Assembly: GCF_963676485.1 (NCBI RefSeq)
Contig: NZ_OY781114.1
Coordinates: 3,364,501 to 3,428,500, forward strand
Length of the DNA stretch: 64,000 nucleotides
Reading direction: 5' to 3'
Source of the DNA: an uncultured Cohaesibacter sp.
GTDB taxonomy: Bacteria > Pseudomonadota > Alphaproteobacteria > Rhizobiales > Cohaesibacteraceae
Positions 1-9,301 of the stretch are shown here, one piece after another. Numbering within the stretch: position 1 is the first letter of the stretch; every line of letters begins with the position of its first letter. Made by a program: the position numbers and the translations under genes. A model generated the notes under the pieces. That model ran no database searches and was not told where the DNA came from. It saw only the letters and a list, made by a program, of their open reading frames with translations.

Positions 1-2
1 GC

Positions 3-173
3 TCCTTCAAAGGTGGTCACAAGCTGAATTTCAATATGCTTGAAGCGCTGTTTTCGGATGACAGTAACTGGGAGTGGGTCGATGCGGTGCCTGTCTTTCG
101 CAATGCGGCGCATGTTGGAGCTCCAGTAGATAAAGCCTCTGTGCGGATCGCTTTGGGGCCTGAAACCAACTAG
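3..173 (+). CDS. lpxC: LpxC C-terminus (UDP-3-O-acyl-N-acetylglucosamine deacetylase), partial
   Basis: The last 56 codons of a gene cut by the left edge, ending in TAG. The visible residues include GGHKLNFNMLEALF followed by an acidic Trp-rich stretch, which matches the C-terminal end of LpxC, where a conserved SxKxGHxLNxxLL segment precedes the last strand. LpxC is the zinc deacetylase committing UDP-acyl-GlcNAc to lipid A synthesis in the cytoplasm. The following bamD, recN and ligA genes are the usual downstream neighbours of the ftsZ-lpxC region in alphaproteobacteria, which supports the call. The zinc site lies outside the window. No start can be given. Confidence 0.85.
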   Translation, partial: SFKGGHKLNFNMLEALFSDDSNWEWVDAVPVFRNAAHVGAPVDKASVRIALGPETN

Positions 174-200
174 GCAACCATGTGCAATGGATAAGAAACA

Positions 201-224
201 GGGTGGCGTTGGTCACCCTTTTTT
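201..224 (+). terminator. Rho-independent terminator after lpxC
   Basis: GGGTGG and TCACCC form a 6-bp stem (one G-U pair) around a 6-nt loop, followed at once by six T. It lies 27 bp after the lpxC stop and separates lpxC from bamD. Confidence 0.75.
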
Positions 225-546
225 GTGTCCGATGAGCGCCGACTTACCTGATTGATCGTGGATTTGCTTGCATTGGCCTGTTTGCTGTGTAGATTTGGGT
301 AGGCATTTGGCATTCAGACACAATTTTTCCCCAATTGTGATTTCTGTGATGGTAAGGGCGTGCGCTTTATTGTTAAGACAAGGAGTTCAGCAAAGTCAAA
401 ATCGTTTGCCGGAAGGATGAGCGCTTTTGTCTTTGCTGATCAAGCCATGGGCCACAGCCTTTTCATCAGGGCGGGGCTGGTTGTTCGGGGCAATTTGGCA
501 GTGAGTGCCGATAGAGATTTGTTCCAGTTAAAGGATATAAGTATCG
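225..546. other. Non-coding gap between lpxC terminator and bamD
   Basis: About 320 bases without a convincing gene. It must hold the bamD promoter, but I cannot pick a clear -35/-10 pair. An AAAGGAT ribosome-binding site lies just before bamD. Nothing else stands out. Confidence 0.5.
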
Positions 547-1365
547 ATGGATTTTCTTTTCGCGAAACGGATCTGGTTCGGGCTCGCTCTCATTGCATTG
601 TCCGGTTTGGGCGCATGCGCCAGCAAAGATCCATCGGATCTGGCCTTTGAGGAAGTTCCTGCAGAGAAACTCTATGCGGAAGGGCTTCTTGCGATGGAAA
701 ATGGCGATCGCAAGGAAGCCAAACAGAAATTTGACGAGCTGGACCGGCAGCACCCCTATTCAAACTATGCTCGCCGCTCGATGATCCTGAATGCCTATAC
801 CCATTATAAAAGCGGGCAATATACCGAGTGTATTTCTGCGGCGAAGCGCTTTATCACGCTGTTTCCGGGCGACGAAGATGTGCCTTATGCCTACTATCTG
901 ATTGGACAGTCCTATTTCAACCAGATTCCGGACGTGACCCGCGATCAGGACACAACCAAAAAGGCGCTGCAGGCGATGAACGAGCTGGTTCAGAATTATC
1001 CTGATTCTGAATATACCAGTGATGCACGCCGCAAAATCCGCGTGACGATGGATCAGTTGGCTGGCAAGGAAATGCAGGTTGGGCGCTATTATCTCGAGCG
1101 CAAGGAATATATCGCTGCCATCAATCGATTCAAGGTTGTTGTGACGGACTATCAGACAACCCGTCAGGTGGAAGAAGCCCTGATGCGTCTGGCTGAAGCC
1201 TATCTTGCTCTTGGCATTACCCATGAGGCCCAAACCGCTGTTGCCGTTCTGGGGCATAACTATCCAGATAGCAAGTGGTACAAGATGGCCTACAGCATGC
1301 TGAACAAGGGTGGCTATGAGCCTGAAATCAACAAAGGTTCCTGGATGGCCCGAATTCTGGGCTAG
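547..1365 (+). CDS. bamD: BamD, outer membrane protein assembly lipoprotein
   Basis: 272 residues. BamD is the essential lipoprotein of the BAM complex that folds beta-barrel proteins into the outer membrane. The N-terminus is a lipoprotein signal peptide: KR, a hydrophobic stretch at about 9-22, and lipobox L-G-A-C with the lipidated Cys at 24. The rest is TPR-like helical repeats, with typical BamD phrases (PYSNYARRS near residue 76, and a LIGQSYF repeat). Length fits the family (about 245-290). The ATG is preceded by AAAGGAT at good spacing and gives a complete signal peptide. It stands in the common alphaproteobacterial order lpxC-bamD-recN, but the upstream terminator suggests its own promoter. 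Confidence 0.95.
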   Translation: MDFLFAKRIWFGLALIALSGLGACASKDPSDLAFEEVPAEKLYAEGLLAMENGDRKEAKQKFDELDRQHPYSNYARRSMILNAYTHYKSGQYTECISAAKRFITLFPGDEDVPYAYYLIGQSYFNQIPDVTRDQDTTKKALQAMNELVQNYPDSEYTSDARRKIRVTMDQLAGKEMQVGRYYLERKEYIAAINRFKVVVTDYQTTRQVEEALMRLAEAYLALGITHEAQTAVAVLGHNYPDSKWYKMAYSMLNKGGYEPEINKGSWMARILG

Positions 1366-1535
1366 GGGCTGGCATTTTCAGCCTCTATTCCTATATACCT
1401 GTTGAAATGATCATGTTTTGTTCATGCTAACCATGCATTGCCCGATTGCTTTTGATGAGGCAGTTGGCATAGCATGGCGCGCAAATCGAGTCAGCTTTGC
1501 GATTGCCTGATGCTGTCTGCTCTTATGAGGAAACC

Positions 1536-3215
1536 ATGCTCGCCTCGCTTTCAATTCGCGATATAGTTTTGATTGATCGTCTGGATCTTGAATTCGGCGA
1601 CGGCATGACCGTTTTGACCGGTGAGACCGGCGCAGGGAAGTCGATTCTGCTGGATTCCCTGTCACTTGCCCTTGGTGGGCGTGGCGATGGCGGTTTGGTG
1701 CGCGCCGGTCAAAAGCAGGGGCAGATTGTCGCCATGTTCGACATTGCGCCCAGCCATCCGGTTTTTGCTTTTCTGGAAGAACAAGGCCTTGACCATGATG
1801 GGGATCTCATCCTCAGACGTGTTCAGAATGCTGATGGACGGACGCGGGCTTATGTGAATGATCAGCCTGTAAGCGCTGGTATGCTGCGCAGGGTCGGTGA
1901 AGGGCTTGTTGAAATTCATGGTCAGCATGATGATAGGGCGCTGGTGGATGCATCCGAACATCGGGTGCTTCTGGATGCCTTCGGGGGCTTGCAGAGCGAG
2001 CTTGAGGGCGTGCGAAAGCGCTATCAGGCTTGGCGCAAGGCCGAGCGGGATCTGGCCGCGCTGGAAAAGAAGATTGAGGAAGCCCGCAAAGAAGCTGACT
2101 ATTTAACCGCTTCTGTCGAAGAGCTTGGTGCGTTCAACCCTATTGCAGGCGAAGAGGAAGACCTGGCCGCCAGACGCACCACCATGATGCAATCGGAAAA
2201 GATCGCCACGGATCTGAAAGAGGCCTATGAGGTTCTCGACGGGAACGGCTCGCCAATCCCATCGCTCGCCAGCATGATGCGCAGGCTGGAGCGCAAAACC
2301 GAGCAGATGCCGGGATTGCTCGAGCCTACATTGTCTCATCTGAATATCGCTCTCAATGAACTGGAAGATGCGCGCAGCAGCCTTGAAGAGGCGCAGCGCC
2401 AGACGGATTTTGATCCCCGCGAGCTGGAACAGATCGAGGAGCGGCTGTTTGCTCTGCGCGCCCTTTGCCGCAAGCACAAGGTCACTGGTGACGAATTGGT
2501 GGGGCTGCTTGAGCGGATGCGCTCTGAACTGGATGCGCTGGATCATGGCGAAGAGAGGCTCGTGGCATTGCACGCGGCGGCTTCTGAAACCAAGGTTGCT
2601 TATGACAAGGCAGCAGAGGCTCTAAGCCGCAAGCGGGCCAAGGTTGCCAAGGATCTTATCAAGAAGGTCATGGCCGAACTGCCCTCCCTGAAGCTTGAAA
2701 CTGCGCAATTCCTGGTGAATCAGGCAAGTGACGCCGAAGCACGCAGCGAAGAGGGCATCGACCAGATCGAATTCTGGGTGCAGACCAACCCGGGAACACA
2801 TCCCGGCCCGATGATGAAGGTTGCTTCAGGCGGTGAGCTGTCGCGTTTTCTGTTGGCGCTGAAGGTGGCTATGGCAGACAAGGGCTCGGCGCCTACGCTG
2901 GTCTTTGACGAAATCGACACCGGCGTTGGTGGCGCGGTGGCGGATGCCATCGGGCGACGCCTCGCGCGGCTGGCGGAGAATGTTCAGGTGCTCTCGGTGA
3001 CGCATGCGCCGCAGGTGGCTTCCCGTGCCAATGCCCATATGCGGATTGCTAAAAATGCCGTCAAAGGCGAGGATCGCGTGGCAACGGGTGTGACTGTGAT
3101 TGATGGCGACCATCGGGAAGAAGAGATCGCCCGCATGCTGGCTGGCGAAGTGATATCAGATGAGGCGCGGGCTGCGGCCCGGCATCTTATTTCTGGCAAG
3201 ACAACAGGAGCATAG
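1536..3215 (+). CDS. recN: RecN, DNA repair ATPase
   Basis: 559 residues from ATG 1536, which has GAGGAAA in front; an upstream in-frame start exists but adds 13 unconserved residues. RecN is an SMC-like cytoplasmic ATPase for double-strand break repair. Walker A GETGAGKS is at 29-36, a long coiled coil fills the middle (about 160-370), and the C-terminal head has the ABC signature SGGELSR and Walker B LVFDEIDTGVGG. This order (head, coiled coil, head) and the length are standard. The stop lies only 3 bp before the ligA start, so recN and ligA are cotranscribed. No SOS box was recognised in the 170 bp upstream. Confidence 0.96.
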   Translation: MLASLSIRDIVLIDRLDLEFGDGMTVLTGETGAGKSILLDSLSLALGGRGDGGLVRAGQKQGQIVAMFDIAPSHPVFAFLEEQGLDHDGDLILRRVQNADGRTRAYVNDQPVSAGMLRRVGEGLVEIHGQHDDRALVDASEHRVLLDAFGGLQSELEGVRKRYQAWRKAERDLAALEKKIEEARKEADYLTASVEELGAFNPIAGEEEDLAARRTTMMQSEKIATDLKEAYEVLDGNGSPIPSLASMMRRLERKTEQMPGLLEPTLSHLNIALNELEDARSSLEEAQRQTDFDPRELEQIEERLFALRALCRKHKVTGDELVGLLERMRSELDALDHGEERLVALHAAASETKVAYDKAAEALSRKRAKVAKDLIKKVMAELPSLKLETAQFLVNQASDAEARSEEGIDQIEFWVQTNPGTHPGPMMKVASGGELSRFLLALKVAMADKGSAPTLVFDEIDTGVGGAVADAIGRRLARLAENVQVLSVTHAPQVASRANAHMRIAKNAVKGEDRVATGVTVIDGDHREEEIARMLAGEVISDEARAAARHLISGKTTGA

Positions 3216-5339
<2,124 letters not shown>

Positions 5340-5384
5340 ACAGTTTGCTGGTCAGGATGAATGAAAGACCTCTGTTGATGATAC

Positions 5385-5422
5385 AAAAAGGCCAGCCTCT
5401 TGATCAAGAGGCCGGCCTTTTT
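5385..5422. terminator. Bidirectional terminator between ligA and aminopeptidase P
   Basis: AAAAAGGCC and GGCCTTTTT flank a second perfect stem GCCTCTTGATCAAGAGGC. The 38-bp near-perfect inverted repeat has T runs on both strands and sits between two convergent genes. Confidence 0.92.
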
Positions 5423-5460
5423 GCTATGCTTCTTATCCGGAATAAACCAGATCGTGCGTC

Positions 5461-7281
5461 TTAGGAGGCGTGGATCGGCTTGGTGGCCTGCGCCAGCCAT
5501 GCGCGCACATCTTCGGGCAATTCGGCGGACAGTTCTGCAAACACCTGCTCGTGATAATCATTAAGCCATCCGATTTCCCTTTCGTTGAGCAGGGAAACAT
5601 CAATCAGCCGCTGATCAATGGGGCAGAGTGTCAGGGTTTCAAAGCCAAGCATGGGGAGTTCTCCACCCGCAAGATCTTCTGCCTTGGTGACGGTGATCAG
5701 ATTTTCAATCCGGATGCCCCATGCTCCTGTTTTGTAGTAGCCCGGTTCGTTGGAGAGCACGTTGCCCTCTTCGAGCGCCGCGCCACCGCGTTTGGAGATG
5801 CTTTGCGGCCCCTCGTGGCAACAGAGATAGGAGCCGACGCCATGGCCTGTGCCATGGGCATAATCCAGCCCGACCTCCCAGAGAGGTTGGCGGGCCAATG
5901 TGTCCAGCTGGATACCCTTGGTGTTGGAAGGGAAGCGGGCCAGCGTCAGGGCAATCATGCCTTTGAGGACACGGGTAAAGCGGTCCTTCATTTCAGCATC
6001 TGGCGTGCCGATGGCGATTGTGCGGGTGATATCCGTCGTGCCATCTGGATATTGCCCGCCGGAATCGATGAGAAAGAGAGAATTCTGGTCGAATTTGCGA
6101 TTGGTCGCTTCTGTTACCCGATAATGCACGATTGCCCCGTTGGGGCCCGCTCCCGCGATTGTGTCAAAGGAGATGTCCTTGAGACAGCCTGTGGCAGCCC
6201 GGAACTCTTCCAGAGCTTTCGTGGCGGCGATTTCATCGAGTGTATCGGTCGGAGCCATGGTGTCCAGCCAGTGCAGGAACTGGCACATGGCCAGACCATC
6301 ACGATGATGCGCCTTGCTCATGCCTTCCAGCTCGGCCGTATTCTTGACAGCCTTGGGCTTAAGACATGGGTCGGCAGCTTTGATGATGGGCGAAGCTTTT
6401 TCCTCGATCATGGTCTTGATTGCATAGGGAACGATGGTTTCATCCAGCATCCAGCCTTTGTCAGGACCAGAGAGAGAGGCGATTGTAGCGGGCAGATCTT
6501 CAAATGGCGCGACGGTGACCTGCTCGGGCAAATGGGCGCGGGTTTCTTCAGGCAGCTTGGCAAGGTCCGTAAAGAGATAGGCGGAGCCATCCGCGCATAC
6601 GATAGCAAAGGCAAGGGGCAGGGGGGCGCGCGCAACGTCGCTGCCGCGGATATTGAACAACCATGCGATGCTATCACCTTGCGTGATAAAGGTGGCCTGG
6701 GCCCTGGTAGCAAAGCTTTTGGCGATCTTGCCAAGCTTGTCTTGAGAGGTTTGGCCAGCCAGCGTCATGGGGTGTGGGACAATCGGATTTTGCGGGCGGC
6801 TCGGGTGATCGGTCCATATCGCATCCACCGGGTTGCTTTGGCAGGCAACGAGGGTTGCCCCCTTTTCTTCGCATATTTTGCGAAAGCGATCGACTGCGCT
6901 TTGTGTGTAGAGCCAAGGGTCAAAACCGATGGTTTCTCCGCCTTTCAGCGTTTCGGATAGCCATTGTGCGACCGACTTTGTCAGAAGTGCCACAGGTGTC
7001 AGCAACTGGGTATCCACCTGATCTTGCACTTGCAGCGTATAACGCCCATCGACAAAGATGGCGGCGGTTTCTTCAAGGATCACGGCACTACCAGCAGAGC
7101 CGGTAAAGCCGGTGAGCCATGCAAGACGCTCCGCATAAGGGGCCATGTCCTCCCCGCCGAACTCGTCTGCGCGGGACATGATGAAGCCATCAAGGCCCAG
7201 TGTCTTTAAGTGATCCCGCAAAAGGGGAATGCGAAGGCGTCCCTGTTCCGGGTTTGCCGTGTCGCTAAATTCTTGAAACAT
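5461..7281 (-). CDS. Xaa-Pro aminopeptidase, long (three-domain) M24 family form
   Basis: 606 residues. Cytoplasmic metallopeptidase removing an N-terminal residue next to proline. The length matches the three-domain eukaryote-like aminopeptidase P (about 600), not E. coli PepP (about 440). The C-terminal pita-bread domain shows the five metal ligands: DSGG with the first Asp, DGTTDITRT with the second, HGTGHGVG with the His, NEPGYY and RIENL with the two Glu. The N-terminal creatinase-like domain has YVDGRYT-type sequence (FVDGRYTLQ). ATG start; no strong Shine-Dalgarno. It converges on ligA with a shared terminator and has no partner on its own strand. Confidence 0.93.
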   Translation of the reverse strand: MFQEFSDTANPEQGRLRIPLLRDHLKTLGLDGFIMSRADEFGGEDMAPYAERLAWLTGFTGSAGSAVILEETAAIFVDGRYTLQVQDQVDTQLLTPVALLTKSVAQWLSETLKGGETIGFDPWLYTQSAVDRFRKICEEKGATLVACQSNPVDAIWTDHPSRPQNPIVPHPMTLAGQTSQDKLGKIAKSFATRAQATFITQGDSIAWLFNIRGSDVARAPLPLAFAIVCADGSAYLFTDLAKLPEETRAHLPEQVTVAPFEDLPATIASLSGPDKGWMLDETIVPYAIKTMIEEKASPIIKAADPCLKPKAVKNTAELEGMSKAHHRDGLAMCQFLHWLDTMAPTDTLDEIAATKALEEFRAATGCLKDISFDTIAGAGPNGAIVHYRVTEATNRKFDQNSLFLIDSGGQYPDGTTDITRTIAIGTPDAEMKDRFTRVLKGMIALTLARFPSNTKGIQLDTLARQPLWEVGLDYAHGTGHGVGSYLCCHEGPQSISKRGGAALEEGNVLSNEPGYYKTGAWGIRIENLITVTKAEDLAGGELPMLGFETLTLCPIDQRLIDVSLLNEREIGWLNDYHEQVFAELSAELPEDVRAWLAQATKPIHAS

Positions 7282-7585
7282 ATATTTATTCCTGAGAGGG
7301 CAGGGCTTTGAGGCTTGATATTTGCTCTATGTGCGAGCAAGCATATGACCCGTTTACAGTGCCAAATTTCCGTTGGTCAGGCAAGGGCTGTGGGGGAAGC
7401 AAAATATAGGGCTTTATGATGCATAAAATTTGAATATTTGCGAAAATGGCGTAGCTCAATTTTCCGCTATGCGTATTTTGCATCTCTGTTTTGAGTTATT
7501 GGGCCTTTTTGAATGGAGGGGGATGCCCCATATTCCATCGTGTAAGGAAAATAACCAATCACCATACAGAAGAAAGGTATTTATC
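7282..7585. other. Divergent intergenic region, aminopeptidase P / small ORF 1
   Basis: 304 bases holding both upstream regions. It contains the CGTAGC-N10-GCTATG palindrome listed at 7450-7471 and a GGGG-ATG-CCCC inverted repeat near 7522. A good AGAAAGG ribosome-binding site precedes the small ORF. No other gene is visible. Confidence 0.5.
7450..7471. promoter_or_regulatory. Palindromic operator-like site upstream of small ORF 1
   Basis: CGTAGC-N10-GCTATG, one mismatch from perfect symmetry, 115 bp before the start of the 44-residue ORF. The same arms with the same 10-bp spacer recur at 7926-7947, 119 bp before the second small ORF. The flanks also agree (TTTGCGAAAATG here, TTTCGCAAATCTGAATG there). 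This looks like a duplicated regulator site; the regulator is unknown. Confidence 0.5.
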
Positions 7586-7720
7586 ATGAACTTCTTTAAC
7601 CGCGCTCTTGAAAAAGTTATCACGGCTCGTGAAGAGCAGGCTCAGCGTTTTGTTGACGAATATATGTCCGATCGTGGCCTCGACTCTATCATCGACATGA
7701 CCAACGATCCTCGTGGCTAA
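7586..7720 (+). CDS. Small protein of unknown function, copy 1 of a related pair
   Basis: 44 residues, no family recognised. ATG with AGAAAGG 9 bp ahead and a clear terminator 120 bp after the stop, so expression is likely. The N-terminal half is an amphipathic, charged helix (phase F-x-x-A-L-E-x-V-I-x-A-R-E-E); the tail is acidic (DSIIDMTNDPRG). No signal peptide or Cys. It aligns with the 42-residue ORF at 8067: both start with a hydrophobic cluster, then N-R/A-A/F-E-x-V/M-I-x-A-R, then a Q/A-rich helix and an acidic end. It is not DUF1127, as the RELxxLSDRELxDIG core is missing. Role unknown; a small regulatory or binding protein is possible. Confidence 0.7.
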   Translation: MNFFNRALEKVITAREEQAQRFVDEYMSDRGLDSIIDMTNDPRG

Positions 7721-7840
7721 TCGCCGCGAGACTTTCTGGATGATCAAAGCGTAAAGACAAATTGCCGATCAGGCAGTCATCCGGAGAGACGTATGGACGG
7801 GAGGAGCAAAGCCGTCCAAAAACAAACTCCACGAAAACAA

Positions 7841-7863
7841 GCGGGCCTCGGCTCGCTTTTTTT
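7841..7863 (+). terminator. Rho-independent terminator after small ORF 1
   Basis: GCGGGC-CTCG-GCTCGC hairpin (6 bp, one G-U) followed by seven T. It closes the first small-ORF transcription unit before the second begins. Confidence 0.85.
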
Positions 7864-7925
7864 ATTTGTGCATGGCCTATTTGGAGCAGGCAGGTGGGCC
7901 GCTAAAGTTTCGCAAATCTGAATGA

Positions 7926-7947
7926 CATAGCTAGTTCAATTGCTATG
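7926..7947. promoter_or_regulatory. Palindromic operator-like site upstream of small ORF 2
   Basis: Perfect inverted repeat CATAGC-N10-GCTATG, 119 bp before the 42-residue ORF. It matches the site at 7450-7471 in arms, spacer length and distance to the start codon, so the two promoters look like copies of one another. Confidence 0.55.
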
Positions 7948-8066
7948 CATAATTGTGGTAACTGACTTGAGAAACTGTCTGTTTTTGTTTGCGTCAAAGC
8001 TTGATATATAACTTTGGTATAAGGAAGCGGTCAAAAATTTGGCCGATGATCGAAAAGGAAAAGCAA

Positions 8067-8195
8067 ATGTCCATTCTTAGCAACGCTTTTGAACGCATGA
8101 TCGCAGCTCGTCAAGCTGAAGCGCGTTCTTACCTCGCTCTCTATTCCAACGATTTTGAAGATTCTGTATCTGCTCGCGACGACAACGACAAGTAA
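8067..8195 (+). CDS. Small protein of unknown function, copy 2 of a related pair
   Basis: 42 residues; ATG with AAAAGGAAAAG just ahead. The first 25 residues form a helix with the same pattern as the ORF at 7586 (hydrophobic start, N-A-F-E-R-M-I-A-A-R, then Q/A/E-rich), followed by an acidic tail (NDFEDSVSARDDNDK). No signal peptide, no Cys, no family I know. The two small ORFs lie head to tail in a gap between opposite-strand genes, each with its own palindrome upstream, and the first with its own terminator. That arrangement supports a duplicated, independently transcribed gene rather than chance frames. It could instead be an sRNA with a short ORF. Confidence 0.68.
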   Translation: MSILSNAFERMIAARQAEARSYLALYSNDFEDSVSARDDNDK

Positions 8196-8199
8196 GATC

Positions 8200-8227
8200 C
8201 TTGAACTTCCCTTATGGGAAGCTCAAG
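8200..8227 (+). terminator. Stem-loop after small ORF 2, possible terminator
   Basis: CTTGA-a-CTTCCC-TTAT-GGGAAG-c-TCAAG, an 11-bp stem with one internal mismatch, starting 5 bp after the stop codon. No T run follows, so it may stabilise the mRNA end rather than terminate. Confidence 0.45.
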
Positions 8228-8359
8228 GGTATATCCGCATATATAAGGCATCGGGCCTATATATGCCTTGCTCTGAGGGGAATATCCGGGTGAATGCCCG
8301 GAAAGCGGCTTTCAGATGCAATAAAGCAGACTATCTGGTCGATCCTGAAGGATCTCTGC

Positions 8360-9232
8360 TTATCGTTCGAGGACCAGAACAAGCCAACCATCTTCTTTGA
8401 CTGTTCTGATGTGCCGGAAGCCTTGCAAGCGATAGGCTGCAAGAACCCGTGCGCGCTGATGCGTCAACAGACCGGAGAGGATGACACGTCCGCCAAGTGC
8501 AAGATTGTTTGCCAGATCTGGCGCCATTTTGCACAGCGGCCCCGCCAGGATGTTGGCGACGATCAGGTCAAATGGCCCTTTTTCCTTGAAAACCGGATGG
8601 CTGAAGCCAGCGGCAACGGCCGTCGTGACAAAGGGATGCACCTCGTTGATCCGGATATTGTCCCGGGCTGTTTCAATCGAGACCGGATCAATATCTGTCG
8701 CCACGATTTCCTGCTTCAGCATCTTGGCAAGTCCGATGGCCAGAACGGCTGAGCCGGTGCCCAAGTCCAGAATGCGCAGAGGATGCGCACGGCGCAGCTC
8801 GTCGCTGAGCACTTTCAGGCAGCCTGCTGTGGTGCCGTGATGGCCGGTGCCGAAAGCCTGTCCGGCATTGATCTGAACCGGAATGCGTCCATGGGTATCC
8901 ATGCCCTTGTCGTGGGACCCGTGAATGATGAAACGGCCCGCTTCTACCGGTACGAGGCCTTCAAGGCTTTTCGATACCCAGTCAACCTCGCCCAGATCCT
9001 CAACGGAGAGATCAAGAGAGATATCAAGAGCGGCAAGCTCTGAGATGGTTTTTTCCCGGGCTTCCTCGATTGCTTCTTCGGAGGGATAAAGGGAGAGGGC
9101 CCAGACGCCATTATCCTCATCAATTTCGAAATTCGAGATGGCAAAGCCGTCCTCTTCGAAGATGATTTCCAGATGCTTGGCGGCAGCCTGAATGTCTTTT
9201 GCAGAGCCTTCGGCATAAAGATAGTGGGCCAT
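8360..9232 (-). CDS. prmA: PrmA, ribosomal protein L11 methyltransferase
   Basis: 290 residues. PrmA trimethylates ribosomal protein L11 using S-adenosylmethionine. The class I methyltransferase motif ILDLGTGSAVLAIG follows the PrmA-specific FGTGHHGTT (near 143), and the catalytic-site motif DLIVANILAGPL is present. The N-terminal L11-binding domain (about 1-100) has the usual sequence pattern. ATG with GAGGAAA ahead. It lies 69 bp downstream of uvrD on the same strand and is probably cotranscribed with it. Length is typical (about 290-300). Confidence 0.95.
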   Translation of the reverse strand: MAHYLYAEGSAKDIQAAAKHLEIIFEEDGFAISNFEIDEDNGVWALSLYPSEEAIEEAREKTISELAALDISLDLSVEDLGEVDWVSKSLEGLVPVEAGRFIIHGSHDKGMDTHGRIPVQINAGQAFGTGHHGTTAGCLKVLSDELRRAHPLRILDLGTGSAVLAIGLAKMLKQEIVATDIDPVSIETARDNIRINEVHPFVTTAVAAGFSHPVFKEKGPFDLIVANILAGPLCKMAPDLANNLALGGRVILSGLLTHQRARVLAAYRLQGFRHIRTVKEDGWLVLVLER

Positions 9233-9301
9233 TGTTTCCTCATATAATGCTGATCTGGACCGTCGATAGACCTTCGCAACAGCAAAGGCAAGCCGGAAGG
9301 C

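Noticed and set aside
7586-8195. DUF1127 for the two small ORFs
   Set aside because: Size fits, but the conserved RELxxLSDRELxDIG core is absent in both.
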